The notes beneath the pieces were generated by a model that saw nothing but the letters and a program-made list of their open reading frames with translations, made no database searches and was not told the DNA's origin. From assembly GCA_009692065.1 (NCBI GenBank), contig SHZY01000010.1, positions 1 to 64,000 on the forward strand: DNA of 64,000 nucleotides. Reading direction: 5' to 3'. A program made the position numbers and the translations under genes. The DNA comes from Gemmataceae bacterium. GTDB lineage: Bacteria; Planctomycetota; Planctomycetia; Gemmatales; Gemmataceae. This document shows, in pieces, positions 21,801 through 30,145 of this stretch (position 1 is the stretch's first letter; each line of letters opens with the position of its first letter).

Positions 21801-22901
21801 TTCGAGCTTGTCGTTCAAGACCCAGGCGTCGAGGCCGGGGACAGGCCGGCCGATCGTGATGGGGTCCCCAGGTTCGAGTCGGGCGCGCGTCGCGGTCACG
21901 GTACATTCGGTCGGACCGTAGCCATTGATCAAGCATCTGCCATGCGACCAGCGATCGACAACGTCCCTGGGAAGCGCCTCGCCACCGGTATAGATCAGCC
22001 GCAGGTCCGGGAGCTCCTTGGCCGGATTCTGGCAGCCGGTGGTGCGCAGGAACGTCGGCGTAGGCCCGAACACGGTGATCCGTTCGCGGCGCATCCAGGG
22101 AACGAGATCGGGGCCCAGGTGGGTCGTCTCGTCGCTCATCACGACGAGGGTGGCGCCGGTGGTTAGCGCCGTCCAGGTTTCTTCCACGGAGGAATCGAAG
22201 GCCGACGACGAAACCTGCCCGACGCGATCACACGGCGAGATATCCAGCTCTTGCAAATCGCCGCGGATCAGGCTGGCGATGCTCCCGTGCTCGATCATCA
22301 CCCCCTTCGGACGCCCCGTGGTGCCGGATGTGTAGATGATGTACGCCAGGCTGCGCGGCGTCAGCCATGAAGCGGGCGGCAGCGGCTCGACAGGACCTTC
22401 AACTGTGTCAGCCCAGGCACGCACGTCCAGTGCAAAATCCATGTCGGGCTTAACGCGGTGCGTACGCGTCGCTCCGGTGTGATCGGTCAGCACGGCAACC
22501 GCCTGCGAATCTTCGAGGACGTTCAATACTTGTGCGTCCGGAAAACTCGGGTCGATGCACGTGTAGGCGGCCCCAGCCTTGAGCACCGCGAGCTGGGCGA
22601 GGTAGAGGTGCTCGGAATCGCGCGGCAACAGAATCGCGACGACGCACTCTTCCTTGACGAACTCACGCAGCAGGTTGGACAGCGCGTCGGCCTTCCGTCT
22701 CAAGTCTGCATAGGTGATGACGCGACGCTGCGGTCGGACGAATGACGGCGGCGTTTCAATAGCCGGATTCATCGGCCAGCGCCGGGCGGCGTGATCGAAG
22801 AACTCGTGCAGCAACGCCGGGTCCTCGGCATGGGCTGGCGCCTGGCCAACGGGGTGGGAATGAGTGCTCGGTTGTGCGACAATCTTGGTCATGACATCCA
22901 T
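18858..22901 (-). CDS. Pls/PosA-family single-module nonribosomal peptide synthetase
   Basis: 1347 residues from ATG 22901; the frame also allows TTG 22910 and ATG 22892, and no strong SD settles it. The adenylation domain covers about residues 25-530, with YTSGTTGRPKGVMIEH (about 190-205), FDSSVEE (about 235), NGYGPTE (about 327) and YRTGDL (about 409). A carrier domain with LGGDSLLAAQL (about 574-584) carries the phosphopantetheine Ser. The C-terminal half has six TM segments in three pairs (about 640-705, 880-960, 1130-1195), each pair followed by a hexapeptide left-handed-helix-like domain (about 750-860, 1000-1100, 1240-1340). This A-T-(2TM-C)x3 order without thioesterase is that of epsilon-poly-L-lysine synthetase and relatives, which make isopeptide-linked amino-acid homopolymers at the membrane. 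The amino acid used cannot be read here. An ECF sigma/membrane-regulator pair lies immediately upstream. Confidence 0.85.
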   Translation of the reverse strand: MDVMTKIVAQPSTHSHPVGQAPAHAEDPALLHEFFDHAARRWPMNPAIETPPSFVRPQRRVITYADLRRKADALSNLLREFVKEECVVAILLPRDSEHLYLAQLAVLKAGAAYTCIDPSFPDAQVLNVLEDSQAVAVLTDHTGATRTHRVKPDMDFALDVRAWADTVEGPVEPLPPASWLTPRSLAYIIYTSGTTGRPKGVMIEHGSIASLIRGDLQELDISPCDRVGQVSSSAFDSSVEETWTALTTGATLVVMSDETTHLGPDLVPWMRRERITVFGPTPTFLRTTGCQNPAKELPDLRLIYTGGEALPRDVVDRWSHGRCLINGYGPTECTVTATRARLEPGDPITIGRPVPGLDAWVLNDKLEEVADGEQGELCLGGIGLARGYMNEPELTARKFPTHPRLGRIYRTGDLVHRDADGNLFCHGRIDTQVKIRGFRIELEAIESCLAECAGVREAGCRIQGEGAQQKIAAFIVPVNAAAPPSFDDLKNSLRKALPEHMVPALFGMLGKLPVRVSGKLNRTELPVLEVHAPEHNGQVLAPRTLAEEKLASAFRSILKVAEPISVDDDFFNGLGGDSLLAAQLISKLRDDPATASLTVRDLYETRNVAELAKRIPVGAGSACSAQEAVARPIGRPVLATLIQSAWLLMGLLLGAPIAYGLAFYLLPYLTESFGLVSLLLLTPAVYIVGLVGYVVGTAALAVVTKKILIGRYLPTRAPVWGSFYVRNWIVQHTFRLIPWRMLEGTVYQLAILRALGARIGKRVHIHRGVNLAQGGWDLLDIGDDVTLSQDATICLVEFEDGQIVIGPITIGNGCTLDVRAGLAGHTTMEPESYLTPLSFLMRGGRIGAGERWHGIPAKPAGQAPARPALACDERELPPALHGLAMGLGRAAVTLFVNLPTILLLFAFATLTGLDVEGAMEWLFDSSVGFAGFSFAIAITLLHVPLTLVFSMIAIRLLGRVPEGVVSRWSLAYVRVWLKTTLVESANGWLLGSLFWPVWLRGAGMKIGRGCEMSSIIDTIPELVEVGDGSFFADGIYLGGPRVHRGTVTLAMVRMGKEIFLGNNVLIAGGQTIPDGVLLGISTVADDTQLRPGTSWFGHPPFELPKREIVECDRNLTHTPMWLRFMSRLFWDCLRFALPLVPLTLVIVWFKLLVVAETVELPFPVLLFGVVPALDFGVVAGLCLFGLTLKWALLGRVKPGVHPLWSCWCSRWEFHYIAWDLYVNGPLSALEGTLLLNWFLRLMGMKIGRNVVLGSGFAATIDHDMLELADGATVSCMFQAHTFEDRVLKIGTVQIRKDATVGLAAVVLYGADIGERTYVAPHSVVMKHEKLLPHCNYVGAPTHAVKSV

Positions 22902-22953
22902 CTTTGGCAAGTCAATCTAGTTAGATCCGTTACGTATCCGTTCGCTTTCGTTT

Positions 22954-23847
22954 TCAATTGATCGTCTTGAAGAACTTCTTTCCTTTATGCGGGTGGTGCC
23001 CCTTCAGGATGCGGCGAAGCGTCTTGCGCGCCGGTTCCGGATTGCGCTCGATGATCTGCTCCAGTTTCTTGGCCCGCATTTCGTCCTGGAGCTGAACCTT
23101 CTCAAGCTTTGCCTTGGTCTCAATATTCAGAAAACCGATAGCAACGACCCTTTCGACATTGGCGTCAACGCCCTGCTCCGCCAGGCGGCGATAGGCGTCC
23201 GCTGCCTTGACGATGCGCGACTCATCGCGCGTTGCCGTCACGGCGACGAGGCGATCGACGAGCTTGTCCGCAATTTCGTTGAAGCGATGCGCCTTGGCGA
23301 TGGGGTCGTCGTTCTTGGTCAACCAGTTGCTGTTGTCAAGAATCTCGGCCGCGATGCTGCGATCGTCGCGCGAGAACTCGCCCTTCGCCAGAGTCGCCTT
23401 GAGGCTCTCAACTTGCCCGGCGTAGATGCCGTCGCGTTCCACCAGCGGCATCTGGGCGATGTTGAGGTTCCAGTCAACCAGGCTTTCGACCAGGTCCGGC
23501 CTCGCCTGCGCCTCGGGCAACAGGAAGATCAACGCCACTGCAACAGTCGCCACCATGAAGAGCAAGGCCGCCGTCAAGCCGCGGCGCGCGGTCCAGCCTC
23601 GCGTCGGCAGGGCGTTCGCCGCCGGCGCAGGGACTGCTTTCTCGGTCTCGTGCCGCGGCAGGTCCTTCGGAACCGCGACGCCGCCTCGCCATTGCAACAG
23701 CGCGTGCAGATGAACCTGCTCAAGGTAAGGTTCTTGCAGCTCGGGATGGGCGTGCAGCATCTCGCGCAACTTCTGGTTACGCATCTCGTCCGGCGGGTTG
23801 TCGAACACATCCGCCAGCAGTTGTTCCAGTTCGGCACGAGCGTTCAT
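22954..23847 (-). CDS. Single-pass membrane protein, putative anti-sigma factor
   Basis: 297 residues from ATG 23847, which overlaps the stop of the sigma-factor gene (TGATG), so translation is probably coupled. The frame runs 63 codons further upstream, but that part lies within the sigma-factor gene and has no protein character. The N-terminal 85 residues are acidic and helical (ELEQLLADVFDNPPDE, then LREMLHAHPELQEPYLEQ), as in the N-terminal part of planctomycete anti-sigma/FecR-type proteins. One TM helix lies at about 91-111. The C-terminal 180 residues are charged and helical and predicted extracytoplasmic, ending in a basic His/Lys-rich tail. No zinc-finger HxxxCxxC motif is visible. 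Anti-sigma function is inferred from position and topology, not from a recognised fold. Confidence 0.6.
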   Translation of the reverse strand: MNARAELEQLLADVFDNPPDEMRNQKLREMLHAHPELQEPYLEQVHLHALLQWRGGVAVPKDLPRHETEKAVPAPAANALPTRGWTARRGLTAALLFMVATVAVALIFLLPEAQARPDLVESLVDWNLNIAQMPLVERDGIYAGQVESLKATLAKGEFSRDDRSIAAEILDNSNWLTKNDDPIAKAHRFNEIADKLVDRLVAVTATRDESRIVKAADAYRRLAEQGVDANVERVVAIGFLNIETKAKLEKVQLQDEMRAKKLEQIIERNPEPARKTLRRILKGHHPHKGKKFFKTIN

Positions 23848-24389
23848 CACACTCCTCCTTCCGCACTCAGCGTTGCCTTCACACAATCCAGCAGCACCTT
23901 GCGGATACGGAACAAGGTCACCGAAACCACGTTCACCGAGCAGCCAAGCCGAGCGGCGATGTCCTGCACTGCCTCGTCGTCCACGTAGCGGGCATCGATC
24001 AGACGGCGCCAGTCCGGGATCAGCTTCTGCAGGCAACTTTCGACTGCATCGAGCCGACGGCTAGGCGGCGTTTGCTCGATGATCAATCGGTCTGCGACCG
24101 CGGCCAGCAGCTCGTCGTCGAGCACCAGCCGATCACGAGTTTGCCGTTTGCGCCAGGCCAGCACCTGAAAGCGGGCGAATGTCAGCGCCCAGGGCACAAA
24201 CGGCCTGGCCGGATCGTACGCGCCGGCTTTCTCGAGCAAGACGACGTTGGTTTCCTGCAGCACATCGTGCGCGCCTTCGATACCTCCCAAAAGAGCGGAA
24301 ATCGCGGCATAAAGCGTGCTCTGATGGCTGGTGAGCAGCAATAGATACTCCGGCGTCGGCCCGGAGCGGGGTGGCGGGTCGTTCATCAT
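23847..24389 (-). CDS. ECF RNA polymerase sigma factor
   Basis: 180 residues from ATG 24389 (ATG 24386 is equally possible; a TTG at 24398 is less likely). Region 2 includes AHDVLQETNVVLLEKAGAYD and FVPWALTFARFQVLAWRK, the pattern of the planctomycete/verrucomicrobial ECF groups. Region 4, a helix-turn-helix for the -35 element, covers about 130-170 (DDEAVQDIAARLGCSVNVVS). The gene starts a minus-strand series: the downstream membrane protein overlaps it, and the Pls-like synthetase starts 52 bases after that. The layout suggests a sigma/anti-sigma pair that controls its own operon, perhaps including the synthetase. Confidence 0.85.
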   Translation of the reverse strand: MMNDPPPRSGPTPEYLLLLTSHQSTLYAAISALLGGIEGAHDVLQETNVVLLEKAGAYDPARPFVPWALTFARFQVLAWRKRQTRDRLVLDDELLAAVADRLIIEQTPPSRRLDAVESCLQKLIPDWRRLIDARYVDDEAVQDIAARLGCSVNVVSVTLFRIRKVLLDCVKATLSAEGGV

Positions 24390-24510
24390 CCGGTGCAATC
24401 CCGTGCCTTGGGCTCGTCTGCCTCCCTCATATACCCTTTAGCGGATGGACGGGATAATCTTACAGAAATCGTAGGCCGATTCATGAGACCGTGCTGAAAA
24501 CTGGCTGTAA

Positions 24511-24577
24511 ACGAGCCGCGACCGTGAGGGAGCGTGGACGCACGCCAGGCGCACTCTCCCTCACGGTCGCGGCTCGT
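24511..24577. repeat. Palindrome upstream of two divergent genes
   Basis: Arms 24511-24532 and 24556-24577 are 22 bp and perfectly complementary, with a 23-nt loop. It lies between the divergent starts of the sigma-factor gene and the protease fusion, so it is not a simple 3'-end terminator for either. The rest of 24390-24698 holds only the small hairpin listed next. Confidence 0.55.
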
Positions 24578-24660
24578 TCTGCGCCTCCACCACGGCTCAC
24601 TTGATTGTCCTTTACAATCTTCCATCGGTTTGCGAAGATAACCTCATCATGCCGTTGACT

Positions 24661-24686
24661 GCACCCGCCGGGTGCGATTTTCTTTT
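24661..24686 (+). promoter_or_regulatory. Terminator-like leader hairpin before the protease fusion
   Basis: GCACCC/GGGTGC stem (24661-24666 with 24670-24675), a 3-nt loop, then GATTTTCTTTT. It ends just before the GGAG Shine-Dalgarno of the following gene. It could act as an attenuator or as the end of an upstream transcript. Confidence 0.3.
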
Positions 24687-24698
24687 CTGGAGCAGATC

Positions 24699-27251
24699 AT
24701 GTACTCAGCAATCCTTCGGGCCAAAATCCTCGTGCTGCTGGCCCTTCTCGTGTTGCCGTTGGGGTTGCTGAACGCGCAAAGCGTCGCCCCGAATACGCAT
24801 GCCGTGCTGGTAGGCATCGATTCCTATTCCGATGCCAAGATCAAGCCACGCAAGCATGCCGAGGCGGACATCAAGGCGCTGCACGAATTGATCGTGTCCA
24901 AGGATTATCTGGGCGCCGATCCGAAGAACGTGCACATGCTGCTGGCCAAGCAAGGCGACAAGGACGGCCCCGCGATTCGCGACAACATCCTGAAATCGCT
25001 CGACGCCGTCGTCGCCAAGGCCGGGCCCAATGACCTCGTCCTCTTCGCCTTCTTCGGCCAGGGTTGCCCGCTGGGCGAGCAGGTCGGCTTCTTCGGCACC
25101 GACGGCACGGCGAAGGATCGACTCAAGACCGCACTCAACGGCGCCGACATCGCCAAGGCACTCGAAGGCCTCAAAGCCAAGCGATTCTGTGCCTTCATCG
25201 ACATCAACCTGACCGACTTTGAGAACGCCAAGGACACCGTCCGCGAGCTCGACCTGCGCAGCCTCGCCGGCATGGTCATGGGCGACCAGGACGGCCCCGC
25301 CACCAAACGGCCGACGGGACGCGTCATGGTCCTCGCCTCCAATGGCTTGACCGCTACCCTGCAGCTTGACAAGCACGGGCTATTTGCCAAAACCCTGATC
25401 GACGGCATGAAGGGAAAAGCCGATCGCGAAGGCTACGAGCCCGACGGCGCCGTCACCATCAACGAACTCACCAAGTATCTCGACGAGGAGTTGCCGCGGG
25501 CGGCCAGGCAGATCGGCAAAACCAAGGAAGAAAAAGGCCAGGCGGCCATCGTGCTGCGCAATCCGCCGACCCACTTCACCGTCAGCCGCACGCCGGTGGC
25601 CGTCAAGACGACGGAACTGCGGCTCGCCAATTTCGCCAAGCAGAAAGACGTTGTCAAGGAAGTCCGCGCCGAGGGGCAGCGGCTGCTGTCGACCATGCCT
25701 CTTGTCAAGTATCAGCAAGAGCTGCGCAAGAGTTACCAGAAGTTTGCCGACGGCTCCGTCACACACGCCGATTTTCTGAAGGATCGCGAGCGCATTTTCG
25801 ACGCCAACCGCCTGACGCGCGAGGACGCCGGCGACTATGCCCGCCGCATTCAAGGCGCCCTCGACATCGTCAGCAAGAATTACGTCAAGGAAATGGACGC
25901 TGGCGAGCTGGCGGGCGGCGCGGTGCGTGGCCTCTATCAATCCGCCGACGAGCCGATTCCGTCCGATCTCGCCGACCGCCTCGCCGCCGCCAAGGGGCTC
26001 AATCTCGCCGACATCCTGGAATTGCTCACCGACGCACGCGAGCGTCTGCACCGCCGCGAGGACCTCGAACAGCGCAAGGCCGAGGAGATGACGCTCAAGT
26101 ACGTCTTCTCCCGTTTTCTCGACAAGTACAGCTACTACGTTGATGCCGACGCGGTGCGCCGCTTCAAGGCCGACACCTCCGGCTTGTTTACCGGCGTCGG
26201 CATCCAGGTCCGCCGCGATCCGGTCAAGGACATGATCGTAGTGATCACCCCGATCAAGGACGGCCCCTCCCACAAAGCGGGCGTCATGGCCGGAGATTGG
26301 ATTCGCGAAATCCGCCGCGACATGGACAGCGAAGGCAACCGCCTCGAACAGACCGAAGTCATCCCCGGCGAAGGCATCGTGCTGGATGACGCGATCAAGA
26401 AAATCATCGGCAATCCCGGCACCAAGGTGCGCCTCGTCTTCGAGCGTGAGGGAGTCGCCAAGCCGGTCGAAATCGAACTCACCCGCGCCTACATCAAGAC
26501 CGAATCGGTCTTCGGCGTCAAACGCAAGAACGACGACACCTGGACCCACATGCTCGATGACGAGAACAAGATCGGCTACGCGCGTCTGGGCAGCTTCACC
26601 GACTACACCCACCTGCAACTCGAAGCCGCCCTCAAGGATCTCAAGCTCAAGGGCATGAAGGGATTCATCCTCGATCTGCGTTTCTGCCCCGGCGGCAAGC
26701 TCAACACGGCCTTCCGCGTCGCCGAGATCTTCATCAACAAGGAACCCATCGTCGCCATCCGCTATCGAGGCAAACCCGAATTGAAGTTCACGGGCAATCG
26801 GCCTAACAATGCCAACGACTTCCCGATGGCTGTCCTCATCAATCGCAACAGCGCAAGCGCCTCCGAACTCGTCTCCGCCTGCTGGCAGGATCACAAGCGA
26901 GCTGTCATCATCGGCGATCGCACCTTCGGCAAAGGCACCGTCGCCACCACCTTCCCCTTCACCCAGACCGGCGGCATGCTCAACATCGCCACCGCCAGCT
27001 TCTGGCGGCCCAGCGGCAAGAACCTCGAAAAAATCCTCACCGAGGGCCGCGACGACGAAGACTGGGGCGTCCAACCCAACGAAGGCTTCCGCGTCAAGCT
27101 CGGCCGCAACGAAGAAGCCGACCTCTTCGACCACCTCCGCAAACAAGAAATCATCCCCCGCCGCGACCGCGTCGCCAAGGACGAGCCGTCTACGTTCAAG
27201 GACGCGCAATTAGAGAAGGCGGTTGAGCATTTGCGCGGGGCGGCGAAATGA
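24699..27251 (+). CDS. Exported caspase-fold/PDZ/S41 protease fusion; caspase site degenerate
   Basis: 850 residues from ATG 24699, which has GGAG six bases upstream and gives a clear signal peptide (to about residue 26). Residues 30-290 are a caspase-like (peptidase C14) domain: HAVLVGIDSYSD, then LVLFAFFGQG where caspases have a GHG, and AFIDIN where caspases have DxC. Both catalytic residues are replaced (His to Gln121, Cys to Asn170). A helical linker follows; a PDZ domain (about 495-595, GLFTGVGIQV then PIKDGPSHKAGVMAGDWI) and an S41 domain complete it. S41 catalysis looks intact: Ser720 in SASASE and Lys745 in FGKG, 25 residues apart as in CtpA-type proteases. It is therefore probably an active periplasmic processing protease with a non-catalytic caspase-fold domain for binding or regulation. 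Confidence 0.85.
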   Translation: MYSAILRAKILVLLALLVLPLGLLNAQSVAPNTHAVLVGIDSYSDAKIKPRKHAEADIKALHELIVSKDYLGADPKNVHMLLAKQGDKDGPAIRDNILKSLDAVVAKAGPNDLVLFAFFGQGCPLGEQVGFFGTDGTAKDRLKTALNGADIAKALEGLKAKRFCAFIDINLTDFENAKDTVRELDLRSLAGMVMGDQDGPATKRPTGRVMVLASNGLTATLQLDKHGLFAKTLIDGMKGKADREGYEPDGAVTINELTKYLDEELPRAARQIGKTKEEKGQAAIVLRNPPTHFTVSRTPVAVKTTELRLANFAKQKDVVKEVRAEGQRLLSTMPLVKYQQELRKSYQKFADGSVTHADFLKDRERIFDANRLTREDAGDYARRIQGALDIVSKNYVKEMDAGELAGGAVRGLYQSADEPIPSDLADRLAAAKGLNLADILELLTDARERLHRREDLEQRKAEEMTLKYVFSRFLDKYSYYVDADAVRRFKADTSGLFTGVGIQVRRDPVKDMIVVITPIKDGPSHKAGVMAGDWIREIRRDMDSEGNRLEQTEVIPGEGIVLDDAIKKIIGNPGTKVRLVFEREGVAKPVEIELTRAYIKTESVFGVKRKNDDTWTHMLDDENKIGYARLGSFTDYTHLQLEAALKDLKLKGMKGFILDLRFCPGGKLNTAFRVAEIFINKEPIVAIRYRGKPELKFTGNRPNNANDFPMAVLINRNSASASELVSACWQDHKRAVIIGDRTFGKGTVATTFPFTQTGGMLNIATASFWRPSGKNLEKILTEGRDDEDWGVQPNEGFRVKLGRNEEADLFDHLRKQEIIPRRDRVAKDEPSTFKDAQLEKAVEHLRGAAK

Positions 27252-27436
27252 CGGTTGGCCGCGACGCGCAGCGGAGCGCGGGCTGAGCAAAAACGAGGGC
27301 CGGAAGTAGATATAGGAAATCTATCTTATATCGTGTTCCCGCCCTTTGTTTCTTGGAACTGACACGCGGATATAGTTTGCAATTCGCCTGATACCTGGTA
27401 GAAGGGAGTTGCACTTCCGCTTGGAGGAAGAATCCT

Positions 27437-28652
27437 GTGAAGATTTTCAGAATTCACGCAGTGGTGTTGTTAGCGGTGCATTGCCTATCGCTGCAATTCG
27501 TGCGCGGCCAGGACGACGAAAAAAAAGCTGGCCGCAAAAATCGACGCCTTGATCAAGGTGTTCGCGCATCCGGAGGCCCAGGCGGACAATCTCGATGAAA
27601 CCGTCCGCGCCATCGAGGAACTGACGGCCATCGGCAAACCGGCTGTGCCGCAGATGATGAAAGCAATCCTGGGCAAACACCAAGTCGTCGCGGCCTATAG
27701 CGTGAACACCCTGGACAACATTGGCCGGCCCGCGGTCGAGCTAGTTCGAAGTAATTGGCCGAAGTGGACCGAGGCCGAAAAATGGCACTTCATGCGCTTC
27801 CGCGGCAAGTTCGATTACCCAGAGTCACTGGAGTTCGCCCTTGCCTCGCTGGAGTCGAAGCAGCCAGTGGTGCGTCGCCAAGCCATCGAGTATTCAGGTC
27901 GATACAAAGAGGCCAAAGCTGGCAGTAGGTTGCTCAAGATGCTCAACACGGAATCGCCGGAGTCGCATCGCTGGCTCGTGATCGAAAGCTTGGCCGAAAT
28001 CGGCAGCAACGACGAGGTCACGGACGCTTTGATTGCCTTGCTGGCGAAGGACAGATGGACGGCCAAGGGTAAGGGGCTCATCCATCCTCCCGGCAATCCG
28101 CCGCCGTGGTGGCCGGACGGGCGCCATTACGTTATCAAGGCGCCCGGTAAAATTGGGACGCGAAAAGCCGCCCCGAAGCGGGTGGAAGTGGTTCAAGAAA
28201 AGGAACCGAACAAGGGTTTTTATTTTAATCCTGACATCGTCCGCATACTAGGCGAATGAAACTACACGGAGAGCATCCCAGAGTTGAAGCGGCTACTTGT
28301 GTCCAAGGATGAATGGTGTTGGCATGAGAATGTCGCCAGAGTCCTCTTGCAGCTCAAGGATCGTTCCGGCGTTCCTTTATTAATAACAAACCTCAAATCC
28401 AAGCATCGGAGCGAAAGGCATTTCGCCGCTAAAGCATTTGCTGAACACGGCGACAAATCGGATGTTCTTCTTCTCGGTCATTGCTTGACGGATGAGGAAC
28501 TGATCATTCAACTTCAAGCTTGCGAGGGGTTGGAACGCATCACGGGCGTCGTGAACCGCGCCCTGGGGCAAACCATGCTTACGAGTGCAGACATTCCGCT
28601 CTGGAAAGCCTGGTTCGATCAAAACAAGGCAAAATATCGAACTGACAAGTGA
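27437..28652 (+). pseudogene. Exported HEAT-repeat protein broken by a frameshift and a stop
   Basis: The gene starts at GTG 27437 with GGAGG nine bases upstream and encodes a signal peptide (KIFRIHAVVLLAVHCLSLQ). Nearly 30 codons in, after GQDDE, an eight-A run (27519-27526) is where the frame must shift to continue into IDALIKVFAHPEAQ. That frame runs to an in-frame TGA at 28257-28259 and continues, in the same frame, as NYTESIPELKRLLV to 28652. The body is made of HEAT-type helical pairs (PAVPQMMKAILGKHQVVAAY; PVVRRQAIEYSGRYKEAKAG; SHRWLVIESLAEIGSNDEVT). A pseudogene is the simplest reading. A homopolymer sequencing error plus one real nonsense change, or slippage on A8, are alternatives. 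If expressed, the protein would be exported and used for protein-protein contact. Confidence 0.7.
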
Positions 28653-28678
28653 CTGGCTGAAAGCATCATCCGCAACGG

Positions 28679-28730
28679 AAAAGGTGGCAGGACCCTTAAA
28701 AATAGGCAAATGCACCTATCTGACACCTTT
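28679..28730. repeat. Small palindromic (REP-like) element
   Basis: The ends AAAAGGTGGCAGG and CTGACACCTTT are imperfect inverted repeats around a short inner stem (ATAGG/CCTAT). AAAGGTGTCAGG-type ends are common in REP elements linked to Y1 (IS200-like) transposases. The gap 28653-28849 holds nothing else I can identify. Confidence 0.45.
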
Positions 28731-28849
28731 GCCCGATCACTTCAGAATCGCCACAAACCCCGCCTGCTCAAAATGATGATCGCCGGTGAGCGCCTCGGGG
28801 ATTGTCTGGCGAGAAATATGCTGTCAGCATAATCCCCGCTTCACCGAAA

Positions 28850-29755
28850 CTACGCGTCGCCGCTAACCGGGGCGGGATCAATCGGCACGGTGGCAACGCG
28901 TTTCCGACGCCAGCGAACCAGCATGACCAGTATGCCCAGGATCCCGACGAAGACGGCAACTGCCAATGCGCCGCCGGCGACCCATACCAGCGTCATCTGA
29001 AACGGGTCAAGCTCGGCAATGAAGTCGGCGATCGGCGTGGCAACCTTGGCCTCGTCCCCTTCCTTGGCCAAGCCTCCCTGGCCAGGCGGCGGCGGCGGGG
29101 GCAGAGGCGGCGGCGTCAGGCCCCCCTGCCCCAGGTTCTTCCCCTTGTTGGCCGACTTCGCGTCGGTGTAGAACTTCCCGAAGGACTCACTATCGGCAGC
29201 TCCCCCGCCCGGTCCCAAGTTCTGGTTCCCCCCCTTTACTTCGCGGATCGTAAGCAAGTCGAATGCCTCCGTCGCTTGCAAGCCGAAGAAGATCGCACCA
29301 GCACCCGGCGCTTTGAACGTCGCCTCGCCGACTTGCTGCTCGCCACGGAAAAGCGTCACCTTGAACTCGGACTCTCCGGCAAAATCCGCGCCGGTCTCGC
29401 TTTCCACCAGGAATCCGAACGTCTTCGCGGGACTACCCAGCGCGATGTCAAGGTTCGAATACGCCGAGGCATTGCTGACGTACGCCATGGTGAACGTCTT
29501 GTCGGCCGGCTTCTGCGCGGCGATCGTCTCGACGTTGGGGCCGGGCTTGAGGGTAAAGCGGCCGTTGTCCACGCTGATCGTTTTCGCCGCCAGAGCACCG
29601 GGCGCGTGAAATGGCCCGCTCGACTTGGTTTTGCGCACGAAATCGGCTTCGTTATCAAAGGTCTTGACGTCAGCCCGCGCCGAACCCGCGCCGACCAGGC
29701 AACCGAAGGCGATTAGCCAGGCGAGATTGATTCGAGCAATCCCCGATTTTTTCAT
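28850..29755 (-). CDS. Exported single-pass protein of unknown function
   Basis: 301 residues from ATG 29755, with GGGGA six bases upstream. A signal peptide (to about residue 28, AGSARA) is followed by a beta-rich domain of about 150 residues. The domain starts VKTFDNEADFVRKT and includes KTFGFLVESETGADF and GAIFFGLQATEAFDLLTIRE, a pattern like the jelly-roll domains of PEP-CTERM-type exported proteins. A Pro/Gly-rich linker (about 195-235) leads to one C-terminal TM helix (LVWVAGGALAVAVFVGILGI) and a short Arg/Lys-rich cytoplasmic tail. The layout suits an envelope-anchored protein with an external domain. I do not recognise the family. It is transcribed divergently from the HExxH/ChaN fusion. 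Confidence 0.6.
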   Translation of the reverse strand: MKKSGIARINLAWLIAFGCLVGAGSARADVKTFDNEADFVRKTKSSGPFHAPGALAAKTISVDNGRFTLKPGPNVETIAAQKPADKTFTMAYVSNASAYSNLDIALGSPAKTFGFLVESETGADFAGESEFKVTLFRGEQQVGEATFKAPGAGAIFFGLQATEAFDLLTIREVKGGNQNLGPGGGAADSESFGKFYTDAKSANKGKNLGQGGLTPPPLPPPPPPGQGGLAKEGDEAKVATPIADFIAELDPFQMTLVWVAGGALAVAVFVGILGILVMLVRWRRKRVATVPIDPAPVSGDA

Positions 29756-30145
29756 GTCACATCCCCATGAGAACCAAGGCTGGCACCGTTAGAATATACA
29801 ATTTCCCTTTCAAGGAACACGCCCAACGGATCATCCGTGTATGCATCGAACTGAGCGTTGGACGGCGCGCCGTTAACACCGTTTGCTGACGGCGGCGCGG
29901 CGGCCAGAGCCTCCGACAACGGCTGGACCGGGGTGCTGAGAATGCGCGGAATTTGTCCGCTTGGTGTTCATGCTGGTGCTCCGTCCGGATGGGGTGCAGT
30001 GAGTTGAAAACGGGATGCAGCACCTGCGTAGCATAGACAGAAATCAATATGCGATGTCCGTTGCAGGCTGGGGCTCGGCTCGCCGGGCAACACTCGATAT
30101 CATGACACGATCCTCGGTCGCTCGCCTCCTCCAAGAGAACTTGCC
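29756..30145. other. Divergent intergenic region
   Basis: 390 bases between divergently transcribed genes; it must hold both promoters. I found no strong -35/-10 pair, repeat or small gene. The apparent frames here have no domain character. Confidence 0.4.

Noticed and set aside
25380-27209. 609-codon minus-strand frame opposite the protease fusion
   Set aside because: The plus strand has intact S41 and PDZ motifs; the minus frame is acidic low-complexity sequence without homology signals.
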